Source of the DNA: Planctomycetota bacterium
GTDB lineage: Bacteria; Planctomycetota; Phycisphaerae; FEN-1346
Length of the DNA stretch: 43,681 nucleotides
Assembly (NCBI GenBank): GCA_030602705.1
Contig: JAUVZF010000032.1
Location: forward strand, 1-43,681
Direction: 5' to 3'
Numbering within the stretch: position 1 is the stretch's first letter; each line of letters begins with the position of its first letter. Of the stretch, positions 23,519 to 31,261 are shown in pieces. The notes below the pieces were generated by a model. The model saw nothing but the letters and a program-made list of their open reading frames with translations, made no database searches and had not been told where the DNA came from. A program made the position numbers and the translations under genes.

Positions 23519-23905
23519 TCAACCCGACCCGACCGTCCTGATCATCCTGATGAAACTCATCAGGGGGGCGGCCGAGAACACGATGGACACTCCCACCGCC
23601 GCGCTGGTGACTACGAACGAAACCAGTGCCACGACCACCGCCCGGCAGAACCGGTCCCGCCGCAGGCCACTCCGGATCATCCACCCTGCCACCAGCGCGG
23701 CCACCGGGATGAGAAGCCACCAGTAGGACCGGAAGGCCTGGGCAACGGTAGCCAGGAAGCCGGACGTTTCCATCGGGGGAACGATGGAAGCGAGGATACC
23801 CAGCGTCTCGATCCACATCCACGCCGAGAAGAGCACCAGCAGAACGGTGGCGGTGCGGGAGATGGGTGTCAGTTCGCCCTTCTGCTTGGTAGCCGCCTCT
23901 GGCAC
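23519..23905 (-). CDS. Small membrane protein, hypothetical
   Basis: A 128-residue protein of unknown function with about three membrane segments: TATVLLVLFSAWMWIETLGIL, YWWLLIPVAALVAGWMI and VVVALVSFVVTSAAVGVSIVF. The start is GTG 23905 with AAGGAG eight bases upstream, which is the best ribosome site in the area. It is convergent with the preceding membrane-anchored gene (5 bp apart) and downstream of ffh on the same strand. No conserved motif is visible. Confidence 0.6.
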   Translation of the reverse strand: MPEAATKQKGELTPISRTATVLLVLFSAWMWIETLGILASIVPPMETSGFLATVAQAFRSYWWLLIPVAALVAGWMIRSGLRRDRFCRAVVVALVSFVVTSAAVGVSIVFSAAPLMSFIRMIRTVGSG

Positions 23906-23995
23906 GCTTTCATCTCCTTCGGTGCCGCGTGCCGCTCGCTCGCGCTCGCGGCCAGATAGGGGCTCGTCCCACAGGCGAGGCTGCTTCGGGCGAGC

Positions 23996-25408
23996 CTACC
24001 GCGAGCGCTTCTTGCGGCTTTTGCGTTTGCGCTTGGAGCGGCCGCGTTTCTTGCGCTGGTGTCCGAACAGGTCAACCTGTGCCATCTGTTGGGCCACGGC
24101 GGCGCGTCCGCCGCCGAAGACGCCGGCCCCCTGCATCTGGCGCACCAGGTTCTTGACCTGGCCGAACGATTTGACGAGGCTCGATACGTCCTGGGTGTCC
24201 ATCCCGCATCCGCGCGCGATTCGCCGCCGCCGCGATGCGTCGATGAGGTCCGGTTTCGACCGTTCTCCGGGGGTCATCGAGTGGATGATCGCCTCGGTCT
24301 GGTCGAGTTCCTTCTCCTCGATGGGCAGGTCCTTCAGCGCCGAGCCCATCCCCGGGATCATCGACATGATGTCCTTGAGCGGCCCCATGCGGCGCATCTG
24401 GCGGATCTGCTTGAGGAAATCGTCGAGGCCGAACTCCGCCTTCAGCAGTTTCTCCTGCAAGCGGGCGGCTTCGCCGGCATCGACGGCGGCCTGGGCCTTC
24501 TCGACCAGGCCGACGACGTCGCCCATGCCGAGGATGCGGTTGGCCATCCGGTCGGGGTGGAACACTTCCAGACGGTCCAGTTTCTCGCCCACGCCGACGA
24601 ACTTGATGGGTTTGCCCGTCACCGCCTTGACGCTCAGTGCCGCCCCGCCGCGGGCGTCGCCGTCGAGTTTCGTCAGGATCACCGCGCTCAGTTCCAGCGC
24701 CTCGTTGAACTCCTTGGCGCTGGTAACGGCGTCCTGGCCGGTCATGGCGTCGCAGACCAGGTAGATCTGGTGCGGCGAGACGGCCCGCGCGATGTCCTTG
24801 GCCTCCTGCATCATCGCTTCGTCGATGTGCAGGCGCCCCGCCGTGTCGATGATGGCGACGTCGCAGTTCTGCTCTGCGGCGGCCGCCACGCCCTTCTTGG
24901 CGATGCGGACGGGGTCGCCGAGGCCTTCGCTGTAAACGGGCGTATCGACCTGCGAGCCGACGATCATCAACTGCTCGATGGCGGCCGGCCGGTGGCAATC
25001 GCACGCCACCAGCATCGGGTGATGACCCTGGTTCTGGATGAGGCGGGCGAGTTTCGCCGCGCTCGTCGTCTTGCCCGAGCCCTGAAGGCCCGCCATCATC
25101 AGTACTGTCGGGCCGGGCGAGGCGTACGGGATCTTCGCGTCCACCGGGCCCATCAGGCTAACCATCTCGTCGTGGATGGCCTTGACGAAGACCTGGTCGG
25201 GGCGCAGTGTCTTGAGGACCTGTTGGCCGAGGGCCTTCCGCCCGACTTTCTCGACGAAGTCGCGGGCGACCTGAAGGTTGACGTCGGCCTCCAGCAGCGC
25301 GGTGCGGACCTCGCCCAGTGCGTCCTGGACGTTGCGTTCGGTCAGGCGTCCGCGGCCGGCCAGGCTGCGAAAGACGCCGCCGAGTCTCTCGGTCAGGTTC
25401 TCGAACAT
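23996..25408 (-). CDS. ffh: Signal recognition particle protein Ffh
   Basis: A 470-residue SRP54-type GTPase that binds signal sequences and SRP RNA and delivers ribosomes to FtsY. N domain: residues 1-90 (MFENLTERLGGVFRSLAGRG...LLEADVN). G domain: GLQGSGKTT at 107-115, DCHRPAAIEQL, IIDTAGRLHID, TKLDGDARGGAALS and KFVGVGEKLDRLEVF. The Met-rich M domain from about residue 320 contains MRRMGPLKDIMSMIPGMG and DLIDASRRRRIARGCG, which grips the RNA. The tail is strongly basic (RKKRGRSKRKRKSRKKRSR). ATG 25408 is the family-typical start. It has its own promoter at 25467-25494, behind a structured RNA element. Confidence 0.97.
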   Translation of the reverse strand: MFENLTERLGGVFRSLAGRGRLTERNVQDALGEVRTALLEADVNLQVARDFVEKVGRKALGQQVLKTLRPDQVFVKAIHDEMVSLMGPVDAKIPYASPGPTVLMMAGLQGSGKTTSAAKLARLIQNQGHHPMLVACDCHRPAAIEQLMIVGSQVDTPVYSEGLGDPVRIAKKGVAAAAEQNCDVAIIDTAGRLHIDEAMMQEAKDIARAVSPHQIYLVCDAMTGQDAVTSAKEFNEALELSAVILTKLDGDARGGAALSVKAVTGKPIKFVGVGEKLDRLEVFHPDRMANRILGMGDVVGLVEKAQAAVDAGEAARLQEKLLKAEFGLDDFLKQIRQMRRMGPLKDIMSMIPGMGSALKDLPIEEKELDQTEAIIHSMTPGERSKPDLIDASRRRRIARGCGMDTQDVSSLVKSFGQVKNLVRQMQGAGVFGGGRAAVAQQMAQVDLFGHQRKKRGRSKRKRKSRKKRSR

Positions 25409-25466
25409 GATCTCGCCCGATTTCGGAACCGTTCTTCTCTTGCGTGCGGCCGCCGGGTGGCCAACG

Positions 25467-25494
25467 AGTGTAGCACGATCCGCGGTGCAATCAA
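25467..25494 (-). promoter_or_regulatory. Probable ffh promoter
   Basis: On the minus strand TTGATT (25489-25494) and TACACT (25467-25472) are separated by 16 bp, about 60 bp before the ffh start codon. They lie downstream of the terminator at 25536-25596, so ffh can be transcribed even if that terminator is fully active. Confidence 0.5.
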
Positions 25495-25535
25495 GGCGCG
25501 GTGCGCTCCGGGAGTTGTGGGCGGCACGTGCGGCC

Positions 25536-25619
25536 AAAAAAGAACCTCAGGGCCGGGCGACTGAGCATCCGCCGAAGCGGAAACCGGCCCCGAGGTGGGT
25601 AGGACAACCTCAAGAGGTC
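25536..25619 (-). ncRNA. Structured 84-nt RNA or attenuator with intrinsic terminator
   Basis: Read on the minus strand. A promoter at 25625-25652 would start a transcript near 25619. A 13-bp stem (25584-25596 with 25544-25556, one G-U pair) encloses a second hairpin, CCGC-UUCG-GCGG (25569-25580), a hyperstable UUCG tetraloop whose orientation favours the minus strand. The outer stem is followed by UUCUUUUUU. The 5-nt word and its complement alternate four times (GAGGT/ACCTC on plus at 25614, 25607, 25592 and 25544), giving 1:2, 2:3 and 3:4 pairings as in attenuators. It is not SRP RNA: the conserved domain IV sequence is absent. Whether it is a free small RNA or an ffh attenuator cannot be decided from sequence. 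Confidence 0.5.
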
Positions 25620-25624
25620 CGACT

Positions 25625-25652
25625 ATGATACGACTGGAGGCGGGGGATTCAA
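25625..25652 (-). promoter_or_regulatory. Promoter for the structured RNA
   Basis: Minus strand TTGAAT (25647-25652), a 16-bp spacer and TATCAT (25625-25630). Transcription would begin about seven bases later, exactly at the first complementary segment of the structured RNA. Confidence 0.5.
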
Positions 25653-25755
25653 GCGGAAAAATCATCCCGGCCACGGTTTTGGACCGCGCGATTGATGTAA
25701 CCTCTTGTGCGACAGGCGCTTACGTCGCGGACAGACGGGCCGCGGCCGCCAGGAG

Positions 25756-25788
25756 AAAAACCGGCGGTTCCACCTTAAAATACGCCGG
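25756..25788 (-). terminator. Intrinsic terminator downstream of the DUF58 gene
   Basis: On the minus strand CCGGCG / CGCCGG (25783-25788 and 25761-25766) with a 16-nt loop is followed by TTTTTC. It lies about 60 bp after the DUF58 stop and insulates the structured RNA from the moxR-DUF58 transcript. Confidence 0.5.
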
Positions 25789-25850
25789 CCGCCGCCTGTA
25801 ACCCCTTGCCGTGAAAGGGCTTGCGCAGACCACCGCCCGTCTCATCAGGG

Positions 25851-26738
25851 CTAGCGCAGGAACCGGCCGCGACGAAGCACCTCCAGAACCAGAACGTCGG
25901 CCGGCACCGACGTCGGCGCCTCGGCGTGACCGATGCCGCGCGCCAGGCACCACCCGCGCAGGTCGGCCGCGAACCGCTCGGCCTCCCGTGCGATCCGCCG
26001 GCGCACATCGTCGGTCAGGTGGACCCCGAGCGTCTCGCCCGTCTCGGCGTCTCTGGCGGCAAGGTCGCCGCCGCCCGGCGGCGCAAGGTCCGCCGCGTCG
26101 GTCACGTGGAGGCACCACACGTCGAACCCGCGGCCCTGGAGCGTCGTGAGCGGCTTCTCGTAGCCGGCCTCGTCCAGGAAGTCGGAGACCAGGACGGCCA
26201 ACCCGCTCTGCGGGGCGTGCGGCAGGAAGGCCTCGACCGAGCGGGCCAGGTCCGTCCGCCCCGCCGCCGTCAGCCCGCGAAGAAACTCCAGCACCGCCAG
26301 AATGTGCGACTTGCCGCGCCCCGCCTCCAGGTGACCGCGCACCCCGCCGTCGATGGCGATAAGGCGGACGCGATCGAGACTCGCAAGGCCCACGTACGCC
26401 AGGGCCGCCGCCAGGCGACGGGCGTGGTCGAACTTCGCGGGCCGGCCCGTGGCCATCGACGCCGAAGCGTCGACCAGAAAATGGATCGCCAGGTCCTCTT
26501 CCTGCTGACACAGGCGAAGCAGCAGGCGATCCAGGCGCCCGAACGCGGCCCAATCGATGTGCCGGAAATCGTCGCCCGCCACGTACGCCCGGTGTTCGGC
26601 GAACTCCAGGCCCGGCCCCGTCCGCCGGCCCGTCCGCCCGCCCTGGGCCGACCCCGAGAAGGTCCGCCGCGCCACGATCCGCAGATACTCCAGGCGCTCC
26701 AGAAACGCCGAATCGAACAGGTCATCCCGCTGGGGCAT
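25851..26738 (-). CDS. DUF58 (VWA-like) domain protein
   Basis: A 295-residue DUF58 protein. The family signature is R-x-Y-x-x-G-D-D-x-R-x-I-D-W, seen as RAYVAGDDFRHIDWAAFGR, followed by a VWA-type MIDAS sequence FLVDASASM and VLVSDFLDEAGY. No membrane segment is present, as usual for this group. DUF58 proteins are normally encoded next to MoxR ATPases, which are thought to act as their chaperones in metal insertion or complex assembly. Here moxR is upstream on the same strand but 242 bp away because a MITE lies between them. Other members of the usual cluster (VWA-TM proteins) are absent downstream. Confidence 0.92.
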   Translation of the reverse strand: MPQRDDLFDSAFLERLEYLRIVARRTFSGSAQGGRTGRRTGPGLEFAEHRAYVAGDDFRHIDWAAFGRLDRLLLRLCQQEEDLAIHFLVDASASMATGRPAKFDHARRLAAALAYVGLASLDRVRLIAIDGGVRGHLEAGRGKSHILAVLEFLRGLTAAGRTDLARSVEAFLPHAPQSGLAVLVSDFLDEAGYEKPLTTLQGRGFDVWCLHVTDAADLAPPGGGDLAARDAETGETLGVHLTDDVRRRIAREAERFAADLRGWCLARGIGHAEAPTSVPADVLVLEVLRRGRFLR

Positions 26739-26788
26739 GGCTCTTTCGCGGCCTCGCCTCGCCCTGCCAAGGCGCTTCTAGCCGCCAC

Positions 26789-26952
26789 GTACGTGTTTAG
26801 CGTGCTCTTGAAGCGATGTCATTTCGACCGAGCCCTCGCCTTTGGCGAGGGCGAGCGGAGAAATCTCGTCGTCCGGACACGGATAACGGCGATCCCGGCG
26901 CGCCGGGACTCGACTCGCTTCGCTCGCTCGGAATGACACGCTAAACACGTAC
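26789..26952. mobile_element. MITE-like element with 16-bp TIRs and 8-bp target duplication
   Basis: A 164-bp element bounded by perfect inverted repeats GTACGTGTTTAGCGTG and its complement (26789-26804 and 26937-26952). It is flanked on both sides by the direct repeat GCCGCCAC (26781-26788 and 26953-26960). It has no coding capacity. The inside contains TGTCATTTCGACCGAG...GCGGAGAAATCTC around a small hairpin (26817-26867) and a second module near the right end (GAGTCGAGTCC... on minus). It sits between moxR and DUF58. Related copies are at 30920-31102 (opposite orientation, right TIR lost) and 43618 onward. Confidence 0.85.
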
Positions 26953-26980
26953 GCCGCCACCCGCAGGGTGGCGTGCTCTC

Positions 26981-27976
26981 CTACGGCTCGGCCACGTGGC
27001 CCAGAACGTCGTCGATCACCGCGTCGGGGTCGATGGATTCGGCCTCGCCCTCGAAGTTCAGAATGAGCCGGTGCCGCAGCGCCGGCCGGGCCATGCGGCG
27101 AACGTCCTCGAACGCAACGTTGTACCGCCCATCCACGAGCGCCAGCACCTTGCCGCCCAGGATCATGGACTGCGCACCACGCGGGCTGGCCCCGTAGCGG
27201 ACGTACTTGGCAACCATCGGCGAGGCGTCCTCGGTGCCGGGATGCGTCGCCAGGACCACGTTGCTGGCGTAATCCCGCACGTGCGACGCCACGGGCACCT
27301 CGCGCACCAGGTCGCGCATCGCAAGGAGCGTCGGCCCGTCGGCCGCACGCTCGGCACGAGGCACGTGGCGGCCGGTGGTGCGCTCCACGATCTCGGAGAT
27401 CTGGTCCCGTCCGGGCATCTTCATCAACAGTTTCAGTGCAAAGCGGTCGAGTTGAGCCTCGGGCAGCGGGTACGTCCCTTCCATCTCGATCGGGTTCTGC
27501 GTGGCGAGGACGAAGAACGGCTCGGTCAGCGTGCGCGTCGTCCCGGCCACCGTGACGGAACGTTCCTGCATGGCCTCCAGCATCGCCGACTGCGTCTTGG
27601 GCGTGGCCCGGTTGATCTCGTCGGCCAGGATGAGGTTGCCGAAGAGTGGCCCGGGCCGGAACTCCCAGTCGCGGCGGCCGTCTTCCCGCTGGACGATGAC
27701 GTTGGTGCCCACGATGTCGGCCGGCATCAGGTCCGGCGTAAACTGGATGCGCCGGAACACGAGGTCCAGCGCCTCGGCCAGCGTCCGCACCAGCAGCGTC
27801 TTGCCGATGCCGGGCACGCCCTCCAGAATGGCGTGGCCCTCCGTCAAGAGGCACAGCATGACGCCCTCGGTGACCTCGGCGTGGCCGACGATGACGCGGC
27901 GGACCTGGCCGGTGATGCGCCCGTAGGCTGAAGCGAACTCGTCGAGCCGCCCCTGCACGTCGCCCGGTGTGCTCAC
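26981..27976 (-). CDS. MoxR family AAA+ ATPase
   Basis: A 331-residue AAA+ ATPase. Walker A is GVPGIGKT, within HAILEGVPGIGKTLLVRTLAEAL. Walker B is LILADEINRATPKTQSAMLEAM, the MoxR signature. Sensor 1 is FFVLATQNPIEMEGTYPLPEAQLDRF. The C-terminal lid domain ends near PALRHRLILNFEGEAE. MoxR proteins act with VWA/DUF58 partners in maturation of enzyme complexes. The start is GTG 27976, with GGGGAGG eight bases upstream; the frame is open to 28060 and holds an ATG at 28003, but without a comparable ribosome site. Confidence 0.94.
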   Translation of the reverse strand: MSTPGDVQGRLDEFASAYGRITGQVRRVIVGHAEVTEGVMLCLLTEGHAILEGVPGIGKTLLVRTLAEALDLVFRRIQFTPDLMPADIVGTNVIVQREDGRRDWEFRPGPLFGNLILADEINRATPKTQSAMLEAMQERSVTVAGTTRTLTEPFFVLATQNPIEMEGTYPLPEAQLDRFALKLLMKMPGRDQISEIVERTTGRHVPRAERAADGPTLLAMRDLVREVPVASHVRDYASNVVLATHPGTEDASPMVAKYVRYGASPRGAQSMILGGKVLALVDGRYNVAFEDVRRMARPALRHRLILNFEGEAESIDPDAVIDDVLGHVAEP

Positions 27977-28175
27977 GGCCGCCTCCCCGCTACGGGCCCG
28001 CATGGGGAATCGGACCCGATGACCGACGGCGATGATACAGCCCCCGGCGGAGGCGGTCAATGAGGTTCAGCGCTGCCAACCCGAGCGCAAGCGCGACGGC
28101 TGCTGATGTCCCCATTCCCTGTCTCCCTTGAGCCGATGGCGCCTCTGGCACCCAAGCCGCTTCTCCGATGCTTCG

Positions 28176-30839
28176 TCACTCACGTAGCCCGGGGGCGTGG
28201 TCGAAAACCTTCCGGCCCTTGACGATGGCCTCGCGGTTACGCGCCTCGATGCGCTGTCGCTGCCGAAGGAAGGCCTGTTGCCGCCGATGCGCTTCGCACG
28301 GCACGAAGCCCGGCATGTCGCACCGAGGGTGTTCTTCGAGATTCTTCGCGCCCTTCCGGATGAGTTCGAGCGCCCTGCGATAGCCGGGATCGTTGCTGCC
28401 CGGGAACGCCCGGAGACAGGCGCTGCGCTCGGGCCGACTGAAGTTGACCGGCGGCCCGTGTGTTGCCATGGCCCGCCCGATCTGGTTGCAGAGACCCTCG
28501 TTGACCCTGTCCCAGCCGAGCGCGGCACCGCGCGGCGCCTGCTTGACGAGGCGGCCCAACTCCAGCAAATCCCTGTGGCCCAGCGGACTCCTGCCTGCGG
28601 TGTTGGTCGCGTAGTACGACAGATGCGAGGGGTAGTACGGGGCGTTCAGATCGATCCACGTCACGATGCGGTCGAAGCTCTCGCGGTCAAGCTTCACGTC
28701 GTTGTGACCGGCCCGCAGCATGCGCACGAGTCGGCTGCGGTGAGAGCCCCATCTATAGGGAGGAAGGATCTTCACGGGCCCCGCGCCAACACTGCTGATG
28801 AGCGGCATCGTGTCCGAACGCTCGTGCTCGGCGCGCTTGTACTCGGCGGGGCTCAGGCGCATGAGATTCGTGTACGAGTGGCTGAAGATGAGGCCCTTGT
28901 CGCCCGAGAGATTGAGCTTCTCCGTCTTCTGGCCGTAGTCGTGACAGCGGACGCAGTGCCTGTCGAGCACGGGCTGGACCTCGAACGCGTAGTTGAAGTT
29001 GCGTTCCGGCCCGTACCAAGGGGCCAGTTTGCGCGGCGCGCGTTTGAGGGCCGCAGCCTCGTCGAGCGCGGCCGGCACCGACTCGAGGCGACTCTCGTGG
29101 CAGCCGACACACCCCTTGCGTTCCCCCGGCTGGAGCATCGTCCCGCTCCGCATGGAGTGGATCATCATGCCGTTCCCGTCGAGGAGCTGGAAGTAGACAA
29201 ACCGCCCCGCAGGAACGACGAAGTAGGCGGAGCCGTCCTCTTCGACGGGCACCGTCCCGAGGATGCGCTTGTGGTTGTAGTGATTCCAGTTCACCGCGAC
29301 GGGGTGATGACTGTCCCCGCTGCCGAAGGGCGCCCAGTCGCCCATCCCGTGAGGGACCCAGGCCAGCTTCGACGGCGCCTCCACCACGCGAAGGGACTTC
29401 ACGCTGCCACGTTTCACGCGGTCCATGTGGTCGCCGACATAGACGTCCTGCACGTAGAACGCGCCGCTGGTCTGGGAGTAGTCTACGTGCGACGGTCGTA
29501 TCGGCGGGCGCGGCCGCGGGGCGAGAGGCATCGGATCGAAGCACCCCGGGGCTTCGTCGTGCACGAGCACCTCGTTGCCGAAGACATCCACGAGGAAGAT
29601 CCCGGTTCGTTGCCCCGGTGCGAGTTGCCTGGCACAGAGGAAGTGCTTCGCGGACAGGGGATACGCGTCCTCATACTTCACCTTCACGCCTCGGAAGCTG
29701 TCGAAGCGGTTGCCGATTCGCTCCTCGACCGTCCAGTGGCTCATGAAGCGCGTGATGTCGGGGGGCCAGCTTCGCCGGATCGGCTCCAGGCCTTCCAGCC
29801 CCCGCGAGCGGTCGGCAAGGACCAGGGCGCCCCAGCCCATCTCGTGAACGGCCGTGAAGACGGCCACGAAGTGCTGCGTCCCCGGCACGATGCGGGCGTC
29901 GACGATCGCGCCCGGCTGCCACGCATAGTTGCCGTAGTAGAGGTCGTGGTTGGTGCCGTCGGGGTTGACGGTCCACAGACCGTAGGCCGACGAGTAGTGC
30001 TTGTCCACATACTCCCACCGCGTGTAGAGGACCCGGCCGTCGGGCATCAGGCTGGCGCGGCCTTCGAACTGGGTGTTGTAGCCGATCTGGCGGATGTTCG
30101 CCCCGTCGGCGTTCATTCGGAACAGGTTGGCCATCAGATGCCGCTGGCAGGGGATGTACTTCGGATCGCGGGTCGAGCTGAAGACGATGGTGTCGTGGGG
30201 CAGGTAGATCGGCTGGATGTCGGACACCCCGGGTGCAAAGGTCAACTGTCGCAGGTTGCTCCCGTCTGCGTTCATCTCGTAGAGGTGGTAATCGTCCTGG
30301 ATGTTCCGCCGCATGGAGAACAGAATCCGCTGCCCACCGAAGTGCACTTCGGGGTCGCGCGCAACGCCGCGCGGGACATCCAGCAGCGTGGCCGCCTTGC
30401 CACTGCCAACGTCCAGCAGCCGGATCGCAGCGCCCCCCTGGAAACAGCGGGTGTTGACCTGCTCCGTTTGGTACATCGTGGCTTCCGTGCCATGTTCGTT
30501 GCGGTATTGATGCCGGGTAACGAACAGGATCGGGTGCTCGCGCACGAGCGGATTGGCGAGCAACGCCTCGCGCCGAAGCTCCTCGAAGGCCCGTGCGTCC
30601 TGTTCCTGGGGCTTCTTGCCTCCCACGATCTCATCCAGGCGAGCCAGATACTCCTGCCCGTTGGGGTACCGCTCGCCGAACGTCTGGACGAGGTCATCCA
30701 CAGCGCGGCGGAGCGACTGAACAGCCCAAGGGCCGCCGGCCTTTCCGCCCTTATCGGCGGCAAGGGCGACGGGGGGAAAGACCACGAACATGGCGGCGGC
30801 AACGACGGCGAGTCGGGTGCACAGGGTCGAGCGTTTCAT
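28176..30839 (-). CDS. HzsA-related secreted protein with TolB-like repeats and two c-haem motifs
   Basis: An 887-residue exported protein. A signal peptide (residues 1-27, ending ALA) is followed by TolB/PD40-type propeller blades: GQRILFSMRRNIQDDYHLYEMNADGSNLRQLT, DTIVFSSTRDPKYIP and GRVLYTRWEYVD. The middle resembles the central domain of hydrazine synthase alpha. Two covalent haem motifs occur: CVGCH at 577-581 and CVRCH at 629-633, which fit a periplasmic c-type cytochrome region. Later, KLNLSGDKG and FDRIVTWIDLNAPYYPSH are typical of planctomycete PSC1/cytochrome proteins. It is a paralogue-type protein, not evidence of anammox: no HzsB or HzsC is nearby. The ribosome site is weak (AAGAAG). 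Its upstream region is the damaged MITE copy. Confidence 0.85.
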   Translation of the reverse strand: MKRSTLCTRLAVVAAAMFVVFPPVALAADKGGKAGGPWAVQSLRRAVDDLVQTFGERYPNGQEYLARLDEIVGGKKPQEQDARAFEELRREALLANPLVREHPILFVTRHQYRNEHGTEATMYQTEQVNTRCFQGGAAIRLLDVGSGKAATLLDVPRGVARDPEVHFGGQRILFSMRRNIQDDYHLYEMNADGSNLRQLTFAPGVSDIQPIYLPHDTIVFSSTRDPKYIPCQRHLMANLFRMNADGANIRQIGYNTQFEGRASLMPDGRVLYTRWEYVDKHYSSAYGLWTVNPDGTNHDLYYGNYAWQPGAIVDARIVPGTQHFVAVFTAVHEMGWGALVLADRSRGLEGLEPIRRSWPPDITRFMSHWTVEERIGNRFDSFRGVKVKYEDAYPLSAKHFLCARQLAPGQRTGIFLVDVFGNEVLVHDEAPGCFDPMPLAPRPRPPIRPSHVDYSQTSGAFYVQDVYVGDHMDRVKRGSVKSLRVVEAPSKLAWVPHGMGDWAPFGSGDSHHPVAVNWNHYNHKRILGTVPVEEDGSAYFVVPAGRFVYFQLLDGNGMMIHSMRSGTMLQPGERKGCVGCHESRLESVPAALDEAAALKRAPRKLAPWYGPERNFNYAFEVQPVLDRHCVRCHDYGQKTEKLNLSGDKGLIFSHSYTNLMRLSPAEYKRAEHERSDTMPLISSVGAGPVKILPPYRWGSHRSRLVRMLRAGHNDVKLDRESFDRIVTWIDLNAPYYPSHLSYYATNTAGRSPLGHRDLLELGRLVKQAPRGAALGWDRVNEGLCNQIGRAMATHGPPVNFSRPERSACLRAFPGSNDPGYRRALELIRKGAKNLEEHPRCDMPGFVPCEAHRRQQAFLRQRQRIEARNREAIVKGRKVFDHAPGLRE

Positions 30840-30919
30840 CGTTGGGTCGGCTTCTTGGCCAATGACATACGCGGCGAGAGCATTCTATGTGATTCCGTCG
30901 CGCCGAGTAAGCAAAAACT

Positions 30920-31102
30920 GTACGTGTTTAGCGTGGTGTCATTCCGAGGAGGCGCGGCTCGAGGCGCGGTGAGTCGAGGAATCTCGCCGTTTTCCGTTCT
31001 ACGCTTCATCCTTCGCAGCAGCGCTGCTGCGGAGAACGGACAGCCCAACAGCGAGATTTCTCCGCTCGCCCCCGCTCTCGCGGGGGCTCGGTCGAAATGA
31101 CA
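30920..31102. mobile_element. Rearranged copy of the MITE, opposite orientation
   Basis: It begins with the same 16-bp terminal repeat (30920-30935). It continues with GTGTCATTCCGAGG...GAGTCGAGG, which is the complement of the right part of the copy at 26789. It ends with 31053-31102, the complement of that copy's TGTCATTTCGACCGAG...GAGAAATCTC module. The second terminal repeat is missing. The middle contains a different sequence with a GCAGCAGCGCTGCTGC palindrome. The rest of this 422-bp gap (30840-31261) shows no gene. Confidence 0.75.
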
Positions 31103-31120
31103 GTGCCCGCGGTCAAGCCA

Positions 31121-31146
31121 CGGCCCGTACCCCGTACGGGCCGCGC
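31121..31146. repeat. Degenerate GGCCCGTACGGGCC palindrome
   Basis: CGGCCCGTACCCCGTACGGG followed by CCGCGC is an imperfect, partly duplicated version of the palindrome at 7557, 39768 and 40592. It lies between the damaged MITE and the next gene. Confidence 0.45.
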
Positions 31147-31261
31147 GAAGGCCTGCCCCGGAAAGCGTTTTGACACCTCCCCTCCTTCGTGCCATACTGT
31201 TGTGCCGATTCATCACGATTAGGAGCCGCTTCTCGCCTGCGGGCGAGCGAGGGGATGCGCC

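Noticed and set aside
25536..25619. SRP (4.5S) RNA next to ffh
   Set aside because: The conserved domain IV GGAAGG/AGCAGCC region and GNRA-type loop are missing.
25595..25801. Small plus-strand gene of 68 residues
   Set aside because: It overlaps the structured RNA promoter and a terminator in antisense, with no ribosome site or family.
28197..31100. Plus-strand open frame of 967 codons
   Set aside because: It is antisense to the HzsA-like gene, whose signal peptide, haem motifs and repeats are clear on the minus strand.
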